From Microbacterium allomyrinae (GTDB lineage: Bacteria; Actinomycetota; Actinomycetes; Actinomycetales; Microbacteriaceae): a stretch of 64,000 nt of DNA. Positions 1 to 10,518 of this stretch are shown here, piece after piece. The notes below the pieces were generated by a model. The model did not search any database, was not told the DNA's origin, and worked only from the letters and a program-made list of their open reading frames with translations. Every line of letters begins with the position of its first letter. Position 1 is the stretch's first letter. The position numbers and the translations under genes were made by a program. Where the stretch lies: contig NZ_JAGTTN010000003.1 of the NCBI RefSeq assembly GCF_020682705.1, forward strand, positions 372,001 to 436,000, in the 5' to 3' direction.

Positions 1-137
1 TTTGGGGACTACTTCCGATCAGGTGTCACCGGGACGCTCGAGACCGGGGACGGGTGTACAAGGGGACGGCCGTGTAGGCACAAGTCAACCGATTAAGGCT
101 ACGTCGATATGGCCCAGAACTCAAACCGGGATCCGCG

Positions 138-156
138 CGCGGGCATTATGCCCGCG
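138..156. other. Hairpin, 8-bp stem, upstream of dnaA
   Basis: CGCGGGCA and TGCCCGCG form a perfect 8-bp stem around a 3-nt loop (TTA). No U-tract follows on either strand, so a terminator role is only possible. It may belong to the leader of a divergent gene outside the window. Confidence 0.4.
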
Positions 157-246
157 AGGCACTCGTGCACCTGGCACCGACACGCGGGCCGGTCCTACAG
201 TGGAGTTTGCTCATGCGACGCCTGCTGACTAGCGTGGCTCCGGCAC

Positions 247-255
247 TTATCCACA
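247..255 (+). promoter_or_regulatory. DnaA box in the dnaA upstream region
   Basis: TTATCCACA, the perfect consensus DnaA-binding 9-mer, lies 58 bp before the dnaA start. A DnaA box in front of dnaA is the usual arrangement for autoregulation; that role is inferred here. Confidence 0.75.
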
Positions 256-312
256 GGCCAGGCACCGCGTTTCCGCGGCATCCGGTGGAGTCATCAACAA
301 CCCGGGGGAGCC

Positions 313-1782
313 ATGTCACCGCACGAAATACCAGATGTCCCGGTCTGGTCGGCCGTGCTCGACGAGCTCCTGAAAGACGAGCGGATCACGCCGCAGCTGC
401 ACGGATTCCTCAGTCTCGCCGTCGCGCAGGGCGTCATGGGCGGCACGCTCTATCTGGATGTGCCCAACGATCTCACCGCCGCGCAGTTCACCAAGCGCAT
501 GCGGGCTCCGATCATGGAGGCCCTCGCTCGCGTGGAACAGGTCGACCACAGCCCGGCCACCACGTTCCGCGTCGTCGTCAACCCCGATCTGGCAGACGCG
601 CACCTCACCGCCCCTCTTCCGGTGCAGTCGAACGGCATCTCGAACGGCACCCTGCAGTCCGGGTCCCTTCCGACGACGTCGGCCGCGGCATCCATCGGAC
701 GCGCGCCGCTCGACGAGGCCAAGGAACCCGTCTCCACCGTCTCGCGCAGCGATACCCGTCTGAACCCCAAGTACACGTTCGACAATTTCGTCATCGGTCA
801 GTCCAACCGCTTCGCGCATGCCGCCGCGGTCGCCGTCGCCGAGGCTCCGGCCAAGGCGTACAACCCGCTGTTCATCTACGGCGATTCGGGCCTCGGCAAG
901 ACGCATCTGCTCCACGCCATCGGCGACTACGCGCTCAGCCTGTACGCCGGCATCCGGGTTCGATACGTCTCGAGCGAGGAGTTCACGAACGACTTCATCA
1001 ACTCGATCGCGAACAACCGCGGATCGGCATTCCAGGCGCGGTACCGGGATGTCGACATCCTTCTCATCGACGACATCCAGTTCCTGCAGGGTCGTGCTGA
1101 GACGCAGGAGGCGTTCTTCCACACCTTCAACCAGCTGCACGATCACGACAAGCAGGTCGTGATCACGAGCGATGTGCCCCCGAAGCACCTCACCGGCTTC
1201 GAGGACCGCATGCGCAGTCGCTTCGAGTGGGGCCTGATCACCGACGTCCAGGCACCGGACCTCGAGACCCGCATCGCGATCCTCCGCAAGAAGGCGCAGT
1301 CGGAGCGACTGCACATTCCCGACGAGGTGCTCGAGTACATCGCGACGGTGGTGTCGTCCAACATCCGCGAACTCGAGGGCGCCCTCATCCGCGTCTCGGC
1401 ATTCGCCAGCCTGAACCGCTCGACGCTGGATATGTCGCTCGCACAGACGGTGCTGCGCGACATCGTCGATCAGGACGACGCCAATGTCATCTCACCGACC
1501 GACATCATCACGGCCACCGCCGCCTACTTCAAGCTGACGGTCGACGACCTGTACGGTTCGAGCCGATCGCAGCAGGTGGCTCAGGCGCGCCAGATCGCGA
1601 TGTACCTGTGCCGCGAGCGAACGAGCCTGTCCCTGCCCAAGATCGGGCAGCTGTTCGGCAACCGTGATCACACCACCGTGATGTACGCCTACAAGAAGAT
1701 CAGCGAGCTCATGAAAGAGCGGCGATCCATCTACAACCAGGTCTCCGAGATCACCGCACAGCTCGGTCGCAACGGCCGCTGA
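313..1782 (+). CDS. dnaA: Chromosomal replication initiator protein DnaA
   Basis: DnaA binds DnaA boxes at oriC, melts the origin and helps load the replicative helicase. The 489-residue protein has all four domains: an N-terminal interaction domain (about 1-90), a variable linker (about 95-150), an AAA+ domain with Walker A GDSGLGKT near 190-197 and Walker B LLIDD near 250-254, and a C-terminal DNA-binding domain with the signature [12 protein letters not shown] near 452-463. The ATG start follows a GGGGGAG Shine-Dalgarno sequence. It is the first gene of the conserved dnaA-dnaN-recF cluster, with oriC directly downstream and one DnaA box upstream that suggests autoregulation. Confidence 0.98.
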   Translation: MSPHEIPDVPVWSAVLDELLKDERITPQLHGFLSLAVAQGVMGGTLYLDVPNDLTAAQFTKRMRAPIMEALARVEQVDHSPATTFRVVVNPDLADAHLTAPLPVQSNGISNGTLQSGSLPTTSAAASIGRAPLDEAKEPVSTVSRSDTRLNPKYTFDNFVIGQSNRFAHAAAVAVAEAPAKAYNPLFIYGDSGLGKTHLLHAIGDYALSLYAGIRVRYVSSEEFTNDFINSIANNRGSAFQARYRDVDILLIDDIQFLQGRAETQEAFFHTFNQLHDHDKQVVITSDVPPKHLTGFEDRMRSRFEWGLITDVQAPDLETRIAILRKKAQSERLHIPDEVLEYIATVVSSNIRELEGALIRVSAFASLNRSTLDMSLAQTVLRDIVDQDDANVISPTDIITATAAYFKLTVDDLYGSSRSQQVAQARQIAMYLCRERTSLSLPKIGQLFGNRDHTTVMYAYKKISELMKERRSIYNQVSEITAQLGRNGR

Positions 1783-2259
1783 CCACCCGCTCCACGTCAT
1801 AGGACGTCAGGCTGCGCCGCTCGGCGCCATATGCCGCAAGAAGTCCTTGACACGCCCGGTTCACAGGGCCAAGATTCCGGTTCTTCACAGTGTGGAAAAC
1901 CTGTGGATAACTCTCCGACCCTGCGGAAACTCCTGTGAGCGATCGGGGCCCGCCTGTGGATGAATCGGGAAAGTCCGGGGCGCGTCTTCCGACATCCTGC
2001 AAGCCATCCGCAGCCCTTCCACAAGTCACACGGGTGTGGTTCCGCTGTCCCGCTTGGGATCGCGACAGTTGTCCACAGTTTCCACAGCCGTTAACACCAT
2101 GACAAGAAGTTAAGTGGGAGAAGGGATCCAATGACCTTTGCTGTGGACGGGGCGGTGGAACGGATGCCGCGGCACCGTGGGTCTGGATTTCGTCAGACCT
2201 GCCACTAGCATGAGAACCCCGAGCCCGCAGCCTGTGGGCTCGCTGCAGAGGGAGCGTTC
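1783..2259. other. oriC: Replication origin region (oriC), dnaA-dnaN intergenic
   Basis: This 477-bp gap between dnaA and dnaN is where actinobacterial oriC lies. DnaA-box-like 9-mers are visible at 1892-1900 (TGTGGAAAA), 1903-1911 (TGTGGATAA, perfect on the minus strand), 1955-1963 (TGTGGATGA), 2069-2077 (TTGTCCACA) and 2078-2086 (GTTTCCACA), with weaker ones at 2015-2023 and 2142-2150. The left group points one way and the 2069-2086 pair the other. The most AT-rich piece, at about 2090-2132, contains GTTAACA and could be the unwinding element, although no strong AT-rich DUE is present. The dnaN promoter must also lie here. Confidence 0.9.
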
Positions 2260-3411
2260 GTGAAGTTCCACGTCAATCGCGATGTGTTCAGCGAAGCCGT
2301 ATCGTTCGTCGTCAAACTCCTGCCGCAGCGCAATCCTCAGCCGATCCTCGCCGGTGTTCTGATCGAGGCATCTGCCGAAGGCCTCTCGCTCGCCGCATTC
2401 GACTACGAAGCCTCGGCCCGCACCACGATCGAGGCCACGGTCGATGAGCCGGGCACGATCCTCGTCCACGGACGGCTGTTGTCCGACATCGCGAGCAGGC
2501 TCCCGAATGCTCCGATCCAGATCGAGGTCGACGAAGAGTCGGGCATCGTCCTCAGTTGCGGTTCGGCGCGGTTCACTCTGGCGTCCATGCCCGTGCAGGA
2601 GTACCCCGCGATCCCCGAGGTCACGGGTGACTCCGGGCTGGTTCCTTCCGAGGACTTCGCGACCGCGATCGCCCAGGTCGCCTTCGCCGCCTCGCGTGAC
2701 GACGTCACCCCGGTGCTGACGGGTGTTCAGCTCGAGGTCTCCGGCACCGCGCTGAGCCTCGTCGCCACCGACCGCTACCGGGTCGCACTCCGTGAGATCC
2801 CGTGGGACGGCGGGTCGGCCGCCGCTGTCGAACCGACGACCGCACTGGTGCCGGCGCGCACGCTGACCGAGGTCGGCAAGACCTTCGCACACGGCGGCGA
2901 TATCTCGATCGCCTTCTCAGGATCGGGCGATCGCGAGATCATCGCGTTCACCGCGGGCAACAAGACGGTGACCTCACTGCTCATCAAGGGCAACTTCCCA
3001 CCGGTCCGCCGCCTTTTCCCCGAAGCGACCGAGCACCACGCCGTCGTCAACACCGCTGAGCTCGCCGAGGCTGTTCGCCGTGTGTCGCTCGTGCTCGACC
3101 GGTCCGCACCGCTGCGGTTCACGTTCACCACCGACAGCGTCTCGATGGACGCCTCCGGAACCGAGCAGGCCCGTGCGACCGAGTCGGTCGACGCGATCCT
3201 GGTGGGCGAAGACGTCACGCTCGGACTCAATCCGCAGTACCTGCTCGAGTCTCTCGGCGCCGTGAAGAGCGAGTTCGTGCGCATCACGTTCACCTCCAGC
3301 GACAACGCCAACAAGCTGAGCCCGGTGCTGATCACCCCGCAGACCTCGGTCGACAAAGCCGGTGCCGAGTCGTTCCGCTACCTGCTGCAGCCCAACCTGC
3401 TCCTGCGCTGA
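2260..3411 (+). CDS. dnaN: DNA polymerase III beta subunit (sliding clamp)
   Basis: The beta clamp forms a dimeric ring around DNA and tethers the replicative polymerase and repair enzymes to it. The 383-residue product has the usual length for the three-domain clamp fold and is recognisable throughout, from the N-terminal MKFHVNRDVFSEAVSFV to the C-terminal segment ending YLLQPNLLLR. It starts at a GTG, preceded by GAGGGAG about 7 nt upstream. It follows oriC and precedes recF, the standard bacterial arrangement. Confidence 0.98.
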   Translation: MKFHVNRDVFSEAVSFVVKLLPQRNPQPILAGVLIEASAEGLSLAAFDYEASARTTIEATVDEPGTILVHGRLLSDIASRLPNAPIQIEVDEESGIVLSCGSARFTLASMPVQEYPAIPEVTGDSGLVPSEDFATAIAQVAFAASRDDVTPVLTGVQLEVSGTALSLVATDRYRVALREIPWDGGSAAAVEPTTALVPARTLTEVGKTFAHGGDISIAFSGSGDREIIAFTAGNKTVTSLLIKGNFPPVRRLFPEATEHHAVVNTAELAEAVRRVSLVLDRSAPLRFTFTTDSVSMDASGTEQARATESVDAILVGEDVTLGLNPQYLLESLGAVKSEFVRITFTSSDNANKLSPVLITPQTSVDKAGAESFRYLLQPNLLLR

Positions 3412-3470
3412 TCCGCTGCCGCACTCGTCACGTCGGTGCGTGCGCCTGCGGGCGCGTCGGGGCAGCGAAC

Positions 3471-3476
3471 TAGGCT
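3471..3476 (+). promoter_or_regulatory. Likely leaderless -10 element of recF
   Basis: TAGGCT ends exactly 6 nt before the recF GTG, so transcription would begin at or next to the start codon. The same hexamer at the same distance precedes two other genes in this window (starts at 35613 and 36450). No good -35 is visible. Confidence 0.5.
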
Positions 3477-3482
3477 TGACCG

Positions 3483-4640
3483 GTGATCGTGGAGCAGCTG
3501 AGTCTCGTCGACTTCCGCAACTATGCGGTCGCCGAGGTGACGCTCGTTCCGGGCCCCAACGTCTTCGTGGGGCGCAACGGCCAGGGCAAGACGAATCTGG
3601 CCGAGGCGATCGCCTTCTTCGCAACGCTCGGCTCGCATCGAGTCTCGAATGATGCGCCGATGGTGCGTGACGGCGCCGACGCCGCGATCATCCGTGCACG
3701 TCTCGCGCACGGTGAGCGCCGCGTGCTGCTCGAGGCTCAGGTCAATCGCCAGGGATCCAACAAGGCGAGGGTCAACGGTTCCCCGGTGAAGCCGAGCGAA
3801 CTCCCGCGCTACGCGCAAGTGGTGCTGTTCGCTCCGGAGGATCTTCAGATCGTCCGCGGCGACCCGTCCGCGCGTCGCCGATTCGCAGATCAGCTCCTGG
3901 TGCAGCGTGCCCCGCGCATGTCGGGCGTGCTGGGCGACTACGACCGGGTGCTGAAGCAGCGCACGGCGCTGCTCAAATCCGCGAAAGCGCGCGGAATCCG
4001 CGGAGACGCGCTATCGACGCTCGATGTGTGGGATGACAAGCTCGTCGCCCTCGGCACCCAGGTGATCGAGGCCCGGCTCGCCCTCGCGACGGATCTGGCC
4101 GCACCCCTGATCGCGGCGTACACCGCGATCGCCGGCGCCGATCACCGTCCCGAGATCGCGTGGGCGCTCTCGGCCAGCGGCGCCGATCCGGAAGAGGGAG
4201 GCGATGCGCCGGTTCCGGATGACTCGACCTCACGGATCGCGGACCTCTTCCGACAGGCGCTGGCCGATCGGCGCACGTCCGAACTCGAGCGGGGGCTGAC
4301 GCTCGTCGGGCCGCACCGGGACGATCTCGTTCTGCGCGTGCGCGGCCTTCCGGTGAAGGGGTACGCCTCCCATGGCGAGTCGTGGTCGGTCGCTCTCTCT
4401 CTTCGACTCGCGTCGGCCGAGCTGCTCCGGGCGGATTCGCGGCTCGGTGACCCGGTGCTGATCCTTGATGACGTGTTCGCCGAGCTCGACGCCGACCGTC
4501 GCGCCCGCCTGGCGGTGCTGGCCGGAGACTACGAGCAGGTCGTGGTGACCGCCGCTGTGGGCGAGGACGTCCCGGCCGCGCTGCGCGCCCGCGTCGTCCG
4601 CGTCGAGGCGGGCCAGATCCTGGAGTCGACGGATGCCTGA
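3483..4640 (+). CDS. recF: DNA replication and repair protein RecF
   Basis: RecF is an SMC-like ATPase that helps load RecA at single-strand gaps and stalled forks. The 385-residue sequence has Walker A GRNGQGKTN near 30-38, an ABC-type signature region (SWSVALSLRLASAELLR) near 300, and Walker B LILDDVFAELD near 325-335. Its length is typical. The GTG start lacks a Shine-Dalgarno but has TAGGCT 6 nt before it, suggesting a leaderless mRNA. The stop overlaps the start of the next gene by 8 bp, so the two are translated together. Confidence 0.96.
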   Translation: MIVEQLSLVDFRNYAVAEVTLVPGPNVFVGRNGQGKTNLAEAIAFFATLGSHRVSNDAPMVRDGADAAIIRARLAHGERRVLLEAQVNRQGSNKARVNGSPVKPSELPRYAQVVLFAPEDLQIVRGDPSARRRFADQLLVQRAPRMSGVLGDYDRVLKQRTALLKSAKARGIRGDALSTLDVWDDKLVALGTQVIEARLALATDLAAPLIAAYTAIAGADHRPEIAWALSASGADPEEGGDAPVPDDSTSRIADLFRQALADRRTSELERGLTLVGPHRDDLVLRVRGLPVKGYASHGESWSVALSLRLASAELLRADSRLGDPVLILDDVFAELDADRRARLAVLAGDYEQVVVTAAVGEDVPAALRARVVRVEAGQILESTDA

Positions 4641-5184
4641 GCCACGGGACGACGTGCCCGGACACGCGCCGAAATCAGCTTCTGACCAGGGTGAAACCTC
4701 GGATTCCAGCCGGATCCCCGAGACAATCGCGACTTATCTCCGCCTTCGCGGACTCGAACCGTCGGCCCGTTCTTTCCGTCGTCGTCGTCGTCGCGATCCC
4801 GAAGACGAGCGTCTGCCGTTCACGGCCGGGCGCGACCCGCGCGGAGTCGCCGACGTTCTGGCCGACCTCACTCGCGAGGCCGGGTGGGACACGCAGCTCG
4901 CTCGTGAAGACGTGGTGACCGCATGGGCGGAGGTCGCCGGAGCCGACACCGCGCAGCACACCCGGCCGGTCGCGTTCTCGGAGGGTACGCTCACCGTCCA
5001 GGCCGACTCGACGGCGTGGGCGAAGCAGCTGCAGCTGATGCGCGCGCACATCCTTTCGGAAATCGTTCGCCGGTTCCCCGAAGCCGGGGTCGACGCGATC
5101 CGCTTCTTGGGCCCGGACGTCCCCTCCTGGAAATGGGGTCCCAGAACGATTCCAGGGCGTGGCCCGCGCGATACCTACGGCTGA
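4633..5184 (+). CDS. DUF721 / DciA-type protein
   Basis: Proteins of the DUF721 family are the DciA-type operators proposed to load the replicative helicase in bacteria lacking DnaC or DnaI. The 183-residue product has a charged, arginine-rich N-terminal part (about 40-60) and a C-terminal DUF721 domain (about 75-165) with the typical pattern of 'W..VAG...A.HT.P' followed by 'L.V.ADS.AWA.QL..M'. It overlaps recF and precedes gyrB, as Rv0004 does in mycobacteria. The family call is firm; the helicase-loading role is from related proteins. Confidence 0.9.
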   Translation: MPEPRDDVPGHAPKSASDQGETSDSSRIPETIATYLRLRGLEPSARSFRRRRRRDPEDERLPFTAGRDPRGVADVLADLTREAGWDTQLAREDVVTAWAEVAGADTAQHTRPVAFSEGTLTVQADSTAWAKQLQLMRAHILSEIVRRFPEAGVDAIRFLGPDVPSWKWGPRTIPGRGPRDTYG

Positions 5185-5261
5185 GGCACGTCGGGAGGTA
5201 TCGGGCTGCGTTTCATGGCTTCACAGGGCCGTGTGCGGCGCGTTATCGCCTCGTAAACAGA

Positions 5262-5267
5262 TAGACT
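5262..5267 (+). promoter_or_regulatory. Candidate -10 element of gyrB
   Basis: TAGACT, matching TANNNT, lies 40 bp before the chosen gyrB start in the 123-bp gap after the DUF721 gene. A clear -35 is missing, so the call is tentative. Confidence 0.35.
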
Positions 5268-5307
5268 GTCAGGGCCCCCGTCGCAGGATTTGGAGCCCCT
5301 CGTTAAC

Positions 5308-7350
5308 ATGACGTCCGACATTCCCGAAAACGTTCCCGAGGAACCCCAGAAGCGGACCGCCGCTCAGACCCCCGGTGAATACGGGGCAGACGAGATCCAG
5401 GTGCTCGAAGGCCTGGAAGCAGTCCGCAAGCGCCCCGGCATGTACATCGGATCCACCGGACCTCGTGGTCTTCACCACCTGGTCCAGGAGATCGTCGACA
5501 ACTCCGTCGACGAGGCCATGGCAGGCTACTGCGACACGATCGATGTGACGATCATGTCGGACGGCGCCGTGCGCGTGATCGACAACGGTCGCGGCATCCC
5601 GGTCGACATGCACAAGACCGAGGGCAAATCCACGGTCGAGGTCGTGCTGACGGTCCTGCACGCCGGCGGAAAGTTCGGCGGCGGCGGCTACGCGGTCTCG
5701 GGTGGTCTGCACGGGGTCGGCTCGTCGGTCGTGAACGCGCTGTCGACGCGCCTCGAAGTAGAAGTCAGCCGCCAGGGGTACGTCTGGCGGCAGTCGTTCC
5801 GTGACGGCGGTGTTCCCCAGGCTCCCCTCGAGCGCGCTGAGGAGAGCGATGCGACCGGCACGACGATAACGTTCTGGCCGGATCCCACCATCTTCGAGAC
5901 GACCCATTTCGACTACGACACCCTGCGCACCCGATTCCAGCAGATGGCGTTCCTGAACAAGGGCCTGCGCATCGACGTGCGCGATGAGCGCCCCGACTCC
6001 GCATACGAGGACACCTCCGAGCCGGGAGGAGACGTCGTACTGCAGCAGCCGAACGACAGCTTCCTCTACGAGCGCGGTCTGGTCGATTACGTCGAGTACC
6101 TCAACAGGGTGCGCAAGGCCGAGCACGTCAACGAGGAGGTCATCGCCTTCGAGAGCGAGGACCCGGTTCGCAAGATCTCGGCCGAGGTCGCGATGCAGTG
6201 GACCACGAGCTATACCGAGAACGTGTTCACGTATGCCAACGTCATCAACACGCACGAGGGCGGAACGCACGAAGAGGGATTCCGCGCAGCACTGACCACA
6301 CTGGTCAACAAGTACGCGCGAGCCAACAACCTTGTCAAGGAGAAGGATGAGAACCTCTCCGGGGACGACGTGCGAGAGGGATTGACCGCTGTGATCTCGG
6401 TCAAGCTGTCCGAGCCGCAGTTCGAGGGTCAGACGAAGACGAAGCTCGGCAACACCGAAGCGAAGGCGTTCGTGCAGAAGGTCGTCGGTGACCAGCTCGG
6501 AGACTGGTTCGACCGCAACCCGGCACAGGCCAAGAACATCATCCGCAAGGCGATCGACGCGGCGACCGCACGCATGGCGGCGCGCAAGGCCCGCGAGACG
6601 GCACGCCGCAAGAGCGTGTTCGAATCGGCCGCGATGCCCGACAAGCTCAAGGACTGCACGAGCAAGGATCCTTCGATCAGCGAGATCTTCCTCGTCGAGG
6701 GCGACTCGGCCGGTGGTTCCGCGGTGTCGGGACGCGACCCGCACACGCAGGCGATCCTGGCGCTGCGCGGGAAGATCCTCAACGTCGAGCGCGCCCGCCT
6801 CGACAAGGCCCTGGCCAACAAAGAAGTGCAGGCGATGATCCAGGCCTTCGGCACGGGCATCGGCGAGGACTTCGACATCGACAAGGCGCGCTATCACAAG
6901 ATCGTGCTGATGGCCGATGCCGACGTCGACGGTCAGCACATCACGACGCTGCTGCTCACGCTGCTCTTCCGCTACATGCGCGGCCTCATCGAAGCCGGAT
7001 TCGTGTACCTCGCGATGCCGCCGCTGTACCGCCTGAAGTGGTCGAACTCCGCACACGAGTACGTGTACTCCGACAAGGAGCGCGACGGCCTCATGGAGCA
7101 GGGTCTCGCTGCGGGCAAGCGCCTGCCGAAGGACTCCGGCATCCAGCGCTACAAGGGTCTGGGCGAGATGAACGCCAAAGAGCTGTGGGAGACCACGATG
7201 GATCACACCACCCGCACGCTTCAGCAGGTCACGATCGACGATGCCGCCGCGGCGGATGAGATCTTCTCGGTGCTGATGGGCGAGGACGTGGAGTCCCGTC
7301 GCACGTTCATCCAGCGCAACGCCAAGGACGTCCGCTTCCTCGACATCTGA
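5308..7350 (+). CDS. gyrB: DNA gyrase subunit B
   Basis: GyrB is the ATPase subunit of DNA gyrase, which with GyrA introduces negative supercoils. The GHKL ATPase motifs are present ([23 protein letters not shown], and the glycine-rich [20 protein letters not shown]), as are the TOPRIM motifs EGDSAGGSA and DADVDGQHI. The length of 680 residues is normal. An in-frame TTG at 5290 would add six residues; the ATG at 5308 is preferred because MTSDIPEN fits the variable N-terminus and a GGAG lies upstream. A palindromic repeat separates it from gyrA. Confidence 0.96.
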   Translation: MTSDIPENVPEEPQKRTAAQTPGEYGADEIQVLEGLEAVRKRPGMYIGSTGPRGLHHLVQEIVDNSVDEAMAGYCDTIDVTIMSDGAVRVIDNGRGIPVDMHKTEGKSTVEVVLTVLHAGGKFGGGGYAVSGGLHGVGSSVVNALSTRLEVEVSRQGYVWRQSFRDGGVPQAPLERAEESDATGTTITFWPDPTIFETTHFDYDTLRTRFQQMAFLNKGLRIDVRDERPDSAYEDTSEPGGDVVLQQPNDSFLYERGLVDYVEYLNRVRKAEHVNEEVIAFESEDPVRKISAEVAMQWTTSYTENVFTYANVINTHEGGTHEEGFRAALTTLVNKYARANNLVKEKDENLSGDDVREGLTAVISVKLSEPQFEGQTKTKLGNTEAKAFVQKVVGDQLGDWFDRNPAQAKNIIRKAIDAATARMAARKARETARRKSVFESAAMPDKLKDCTSKDPSISEIFLVEGDSAGGSAVSGRDPHTQAILALRGKILNVERARLDKALANKEVQAMIQAFGTGIGEDFDIDKARYHKIVLMADADVDGQHITTLLLTLLFRYMRGLIEAGFVYLAMPPLYRLKWSNSAHEYVYSDKERDGLMEQGLAAGKRLPKDSGIQRYKGLGEMNAKELWETTMDHTTRTLQQVTIDDAAAADEIFSVLMGEDVESRRTFIQRNAKDVRFLDI

Positions 7351-7352
7351 TG

Positions 7353-7420
7353 CGTTTCGTCTCCTCGCTGCGCTCATCGCTCAACGACCGGTTGTTGAGC
7401 GAGCGGAGCGAGACGAAACG
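7353..7420. repeat. Imperfect palindromic repeat between gyrB and gyrA
   Basis: The 11-bp outer arms CGTTTCGTCTC (7353-7363) and GAGACGAAACG (7410-7420) are perfect, and the inner arms (about 7366-7385 against 7391-7409) pair with a few mismatches. A hairpin filling most of the 90-bp gap is expected. A degenerate relative appears before the gene at 58822. It looks like a REP-type intergenic element, possibly setting the gyrB/gyrA transcript ratio. Confidence 0.6.
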
Positions 7421-7440
7421 GAATTAATGAAAGAACGCAC

Positions 7441-10056
7441 ATGACAGACGAAGAACGCCCCGACGCGAACCCCGGGCACGAGCATGGCCGCATCGACCAG
7501 GTCGATCTGCAGCTGGAAATGCAGCGCAGCTACCTCGACTATGCGATGGCGGTCATCATCGGCCGCGCGCTGCCCGATGTGCGGGACGGCCTGAAGCCCG
7601 TGCACCGCCGCGTGATCTACGGCATGTACGACGGCGGCTTCCGCCCCGACAAGTCGTTCTCCAAGTGCGCGCGCGTCGTCGGCGAGGTGATGGGTCAGTA
7701 CCACCCGCACGGTGACACCGCGATCTACGACGCCCTCGTCCGGCTCGTGCAGCCGTGGTCGCTGCGGTACCCGCTGGCACAGGGACAGGGCAACTTCGGC
7801 TCGCCCGGCAATATGGGTGCCGCCGCACCGCGCTACACCGAGACCAAGATGGCTCAGCTCGCGCTCGAGATGGTGCGCGACATCGAAGAGGAGACCGTCG
7901 ACTTCCACGACAACTACGACGGTCAGACCCAGGAGCCGTCGGTCCTGCCGGCCCGGTTCCCGAACCTGCTCGTCAACGGTTCCGTCGGCATCGCCGTCGG
8001 CATGGCTACCAACATCCCGCCGCACAACCTCCGCGAGGTGGCGTCCGGCGCGCTATGGGCGCTGGAGCACCCGGATGCCTCGCGTGAAGAGCTGCTCGAC
8101 GCGCTGCTCGAGCGCATCCCGGGCCCTGATTTCCCGACCGGCGCGCAGATCCTCGGCACCAAGGGCATCCGCGAGGCGTACCGCACCGGGCGCGGCTCGA
8201 TCACCATGCGCGCCATCGTCGCGATCGAAGAGATCGAGGGACGCACGTGCCTCGTCATCACCGAACTGCCGTACCAGGTCAACCCCGACAACCTGTCGGT
8301 CAAGATCAGCGATCTGGCGCGTGACGGGAAGATCACCGGCATCGCCGACATCCGCGACGAGACGAGCGACCGCACCGGGCAGCGACTCGTCGTCGTGCTC
8401 AAGCGCGACGCCGTCGCGAAGGTCGTGCTGAACAATCTGTACAAGCACACCCAGCTGCAGGAGAACTTCGGCGCCAACATGCTGGCCATCGTCGACAACG
8501 TGCCGCGCACGCTGTCGCTCGACGGCTTCATCTCGCTGTGGGTCGAGCACCAGGTCGAGGTCATCGTCCGGCGCACCCGTTATCGCTTGCGCAAGGCCGA
8601 GGAGCGCATGCACATCCTGCGCGCCTACCTCAAGGCGCTCGATGCACTCGACGAGGTCATCGCGCTGATCCGCCGCTCGCCGACGGTCGACGACGCGCGC
8701 GCAGGCCTCAAGGCACTCCTCGACATCGACGACATCCAGGCCGATGCGATCCTGCAGATGCAGCTGCGCCGCCTCGCGGCCCTCGAGCGTCAGAAGATCA
8801 TCGACGAGGCGACCGAACTCGAGTTGCAGATCGCCGACTTCCAGGCGATCCTCGCCGACCCCGAGCGCCAGCGCACGATCATCGCCGAAGAGCTCACTGC
8901 GATCGTCGACCGCTTCGGCGACGATCGTCGCACGCACATCCTCCACGGGTTCGACGGCGACATGTCGATGGAAGACCTCATCCCCGAAGAGGAGATGGTC
9001 CTCACCGTCACACGCGACGGCTACATCAAGCGCACGCGCAGCGACAACTACCGGTCGCAGCACCGTGGCGGCAAGGGCGTCAAGGGCGCGCAGTTGCGCG
9101 CCGACGACGTCGTGGAGCACTTCTTCGTCACCACGACGCACCACTGGCTCCTGTTCTTCACGAACAAGGGCCGCGTCTACCGCTCGAAGGCGTATGAGGT
9201 GCCCGAGGCCGGCCGTGATGCGAAGGGACAGCACGTCGCGAACCTGCTCGCGCTGCAGCCGGACGAGGAGATCGCGCAGATCCTCGACATCCGTGATTAC
9301 GCCGTGGCGACCTATCTGGTTCTCGCGACGCGGAGCGGCCTCGTCAAGAAGACGCGTCTGACCGAGTACGACACGAACCGCCAGGGCGGGATCATCGCGA
9401 TCAAGCTGCGCGATCATGCCGGCGACGAGGACGACGAATCCGACGTCGACACCGAGGACGAGCTCGTCAGCGCGCTCCTCGTCGACGAGGGCGACGACAT
9501 CCTCCTCATCAGTCGGCGCGGCATGTCGCTGCGCTTCTCGGCGACTGACGGCGCACTGCGTCCGATGGGCCGCTCGACGTCGGGCGTGAAGGGCATGGAC
9601 TTCCGTCCGGGCGACAGCCTGTTGTCGGCGTCGGTCGCGAAGGACGACGAATTCGTCTTCGTGGTCACCGAGGGCGGGTACGCGAAGCGCACCGCCGTCG
9701 ACCAGTACCGGGTGCAGAACCGCGGCGGACTGGGCATCAAGGTGGCCCGTCTGAACGACGATCGAGGCGTTCTCGCGGGCGGTCTGATCGTCGGCGAGGA
9801 CGACGAGGTCTTGGTGGTTCTTGCCAGTGGCAAGGTGGTACGCTCTGCCGTGGCCGAGGTACCAGCCAAGGGACGCGACACCATGGGTGTCGTGTTCGCC
9901 CGTGCCGGGGGCGATGATCGGATCATCGCGATCGCCCGAAACGGGGAGCGTGGACTGGCCGAAGAAGCCGAGGCAGAAGACGAAGTTCCGGCCCCTGAGA
10001 CCCCCGCAGGGTCGGACGCCTCTCCCGAGACACCCGAAGAGAGCCCCGACGAATGA
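7441..10056 (+). CDS. gyrA: DNA gyrase subunit A
   Basis: GyrA carries the DNA breakage-reunion activity of gyrase. The catalytic tyrosine is in [11 protein letters not shown], and the quinolone-resistance region reads [10 protein letters not shown], with Thr at the position of E. coli Ser83 and Asp at Asp87, so no obvious resistance substitution at Asp87. The C-terminal beta-pinwheel contains the GyrA-box sequence QHRGGKG, and the protein ends in an acidic, proline-containing tail of about 30 residues. At 871 residues it is of normal size. Its last codons overlap the next gene (ATGA). Confidence 0.97.
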   Translation: MTDEERPDANPGHEHGRIDQVDLQLEMQRSYLDYAMAVIIGRALPDVRDGLKPVHRRVIYGMYDGGFRPDKSFSKCARVVGEVMGQYHPHGDTAIYDALVRLVQPWSLRYPLAQGQGNFGSPGNMGAAAPRYTETKMAQLALEMVRDIEEETVDFHDNYDGQTQEPSVLPARFPNLLVNGSVGIAVGMATNIPPHNLREVASGALWALEHPDASREELLDALLERIPGPDFPTGAQILGTKGIREAYRTGRGSITMRAIVAIEEIEGRTCLVITELPYQVNPDNLSVKISDLARDGKITGIADIRDETSDRTGQRLVVVLKRDAVAKVVLNNLYKHTQLQENFGANMLAIVDNVPRTLSLDGFISLWVEHQVEVIVRRTRYRLRKAEERMHILRAYLKALDALDEVIALIRRSPTVDDARAGLKALLDIDDIQADAILQMQLRRLAALERQKIIDEATELELQIADFQAILADPERQRTIIAEELTAIVDRFGDDRRTHILHGFDGDMSMEDLIPEEEMVLTVTRDGYIKRTRSDNYRSQHRGGKGVKGAQLRADDVVEHFFVTTTHHWLLFFTNKGRVYRSKAYEVPEAGRDAKGQHVANLLALQPDEEIAQILDIRDYAVATYLVLATRSGLVKKTRLTEYDTNRQGGIIAIKLRDHAGDEDDESDVDTEDELVSALLVDEGDDILLISRRGMSLRFSATDGALRPMGRSTSGVKGMDFRPGDSLLSASVAKDDEFVFVVTEGGYAKRTAVDQYRVQNRGGLGIKVARLNDDRGVLAGGLIVGEDDEVLVVLASGKVVRSAVAEVPAKGRDTMGVVFARAGGDDRIIAIARNGERGLAEEAEAEDEVPAPETPAGSDASPETPEESPDE

Positions 10057-10457
10057 GCACGGTAGCCGACAAGCTCGCCAAGAAGTCCAGCCACAAGACC
10101 AGCGCCAAGCAGGTCCGACTCCGGCTGGTATACGTGGACTTCTGGTCCGCAGTGAAGCTGTCCTTCCTCGCGGCGATCGCGATCGCCGTCGTCACGGTCG
10201 TCGCGTTCGTGATGGTCTTCCTGGTCGTGCAGACCACGGGCCTCATCACGAAGGCCGATGAGTTCTTCAGCAGCTTCTCGGATGGCACCGTCCTGCTCTC
10301 GGACTTCGTGAGCTTCCCGCAGGTCCTCGCGTTCTCGGCGGTCGTCGCGATCCTGAACCTCGTGGTCGTGACGGTGCTCGGCGCGGTCATCGCCGGGATC
10401 TACAACCTCGCGGTCAAGGTCACCGGCGGTCTGCTGGTCGGCTTCACCTCGAACTGA
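10053..10457 (+). CDS. DUF3566 membrane protein
   Basis: This 134-residue protein has a basic N-terminus ([14 protein letters not shown]), then two or three hydrophobic segments (about 35-60 and 95-125), matching the actinobacterial DUF3566 family found just after gyrA (Rv0007 in mycobacteria). Its start overlaps the gyrA stop by ATGA, so it is co-translated with gyrase. Its function is not known; the position suggests a housekeeping membrane protein. Confidence 0.88.
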   Translation: MSTVADKLAKKSSHKTSAKQVRLRLVYVDFWSAVKLSFLAAIAIAVVTVVAFVMVFLVVQTTGLITKADEFFSSFSDGTVLLSDFVSFPQVLAFSAVVAILNLVVVTVLGAVIAGIYNLAVKVTGGLLVGFTSN

Positions 10458-10470
10458 TCTTCTCCGTCGC

Positions 10471-10510
10471 ATCGCCGGCATCCGTGAACCAGATTCCGGA
10501 TGCCGGCGAT
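10471..10510. terminator. Bidirectional terminator-like hairpin
   Basis: A perfect 14-bp stem (10471-10484 with 10497-10510) and a 12-nt loop lie between the convergent DUF3566 and VIT genes. The stem contains the paired words GGCATCC and GGATGCC. No clear U-tract follows on either side. Confidence 0.65.
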
Positions 10511-10518
10511 CGGCTCTT

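Larger units (their letters stand above)
1..312. other. dnaA upstream region (no gene seen)
   Basis: No convincing gene lies here. A short open frame in the first 230 bases has no family resemblance and a composition like non-coding DNA. In related genomes rpmH is divergent from dnaA; its start would lie left of this window. The stretch holds a hairpin at 138-156 and a perfect DnaA box at 247-255. A TANNNT hexamer (TACAGT, 196-201) could be a dnaA -10 element but lacks a clear -35. Confidence 0.6.

Noticed and set aside
2..232. A 76-codon frame before dnaA
   Set aside because: No ribosome binding site or recognisable sequence; it overlaps a hairpin and the dnaA control region.
5269..7377. 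A 702-codon open frame antisense to gyrB
   Set aside because: Composition is typical of a high-GC shadow frame and no domain is visible; gyrB is certain on the other strand.
7681..7740. Thr at the Ser83-equivalent of GyrA as quinolone resistance
   Set aside because: Residue identity at this position varies naturally between taxa and Asp87 is unchanged; no claim is possible from sequence alone.
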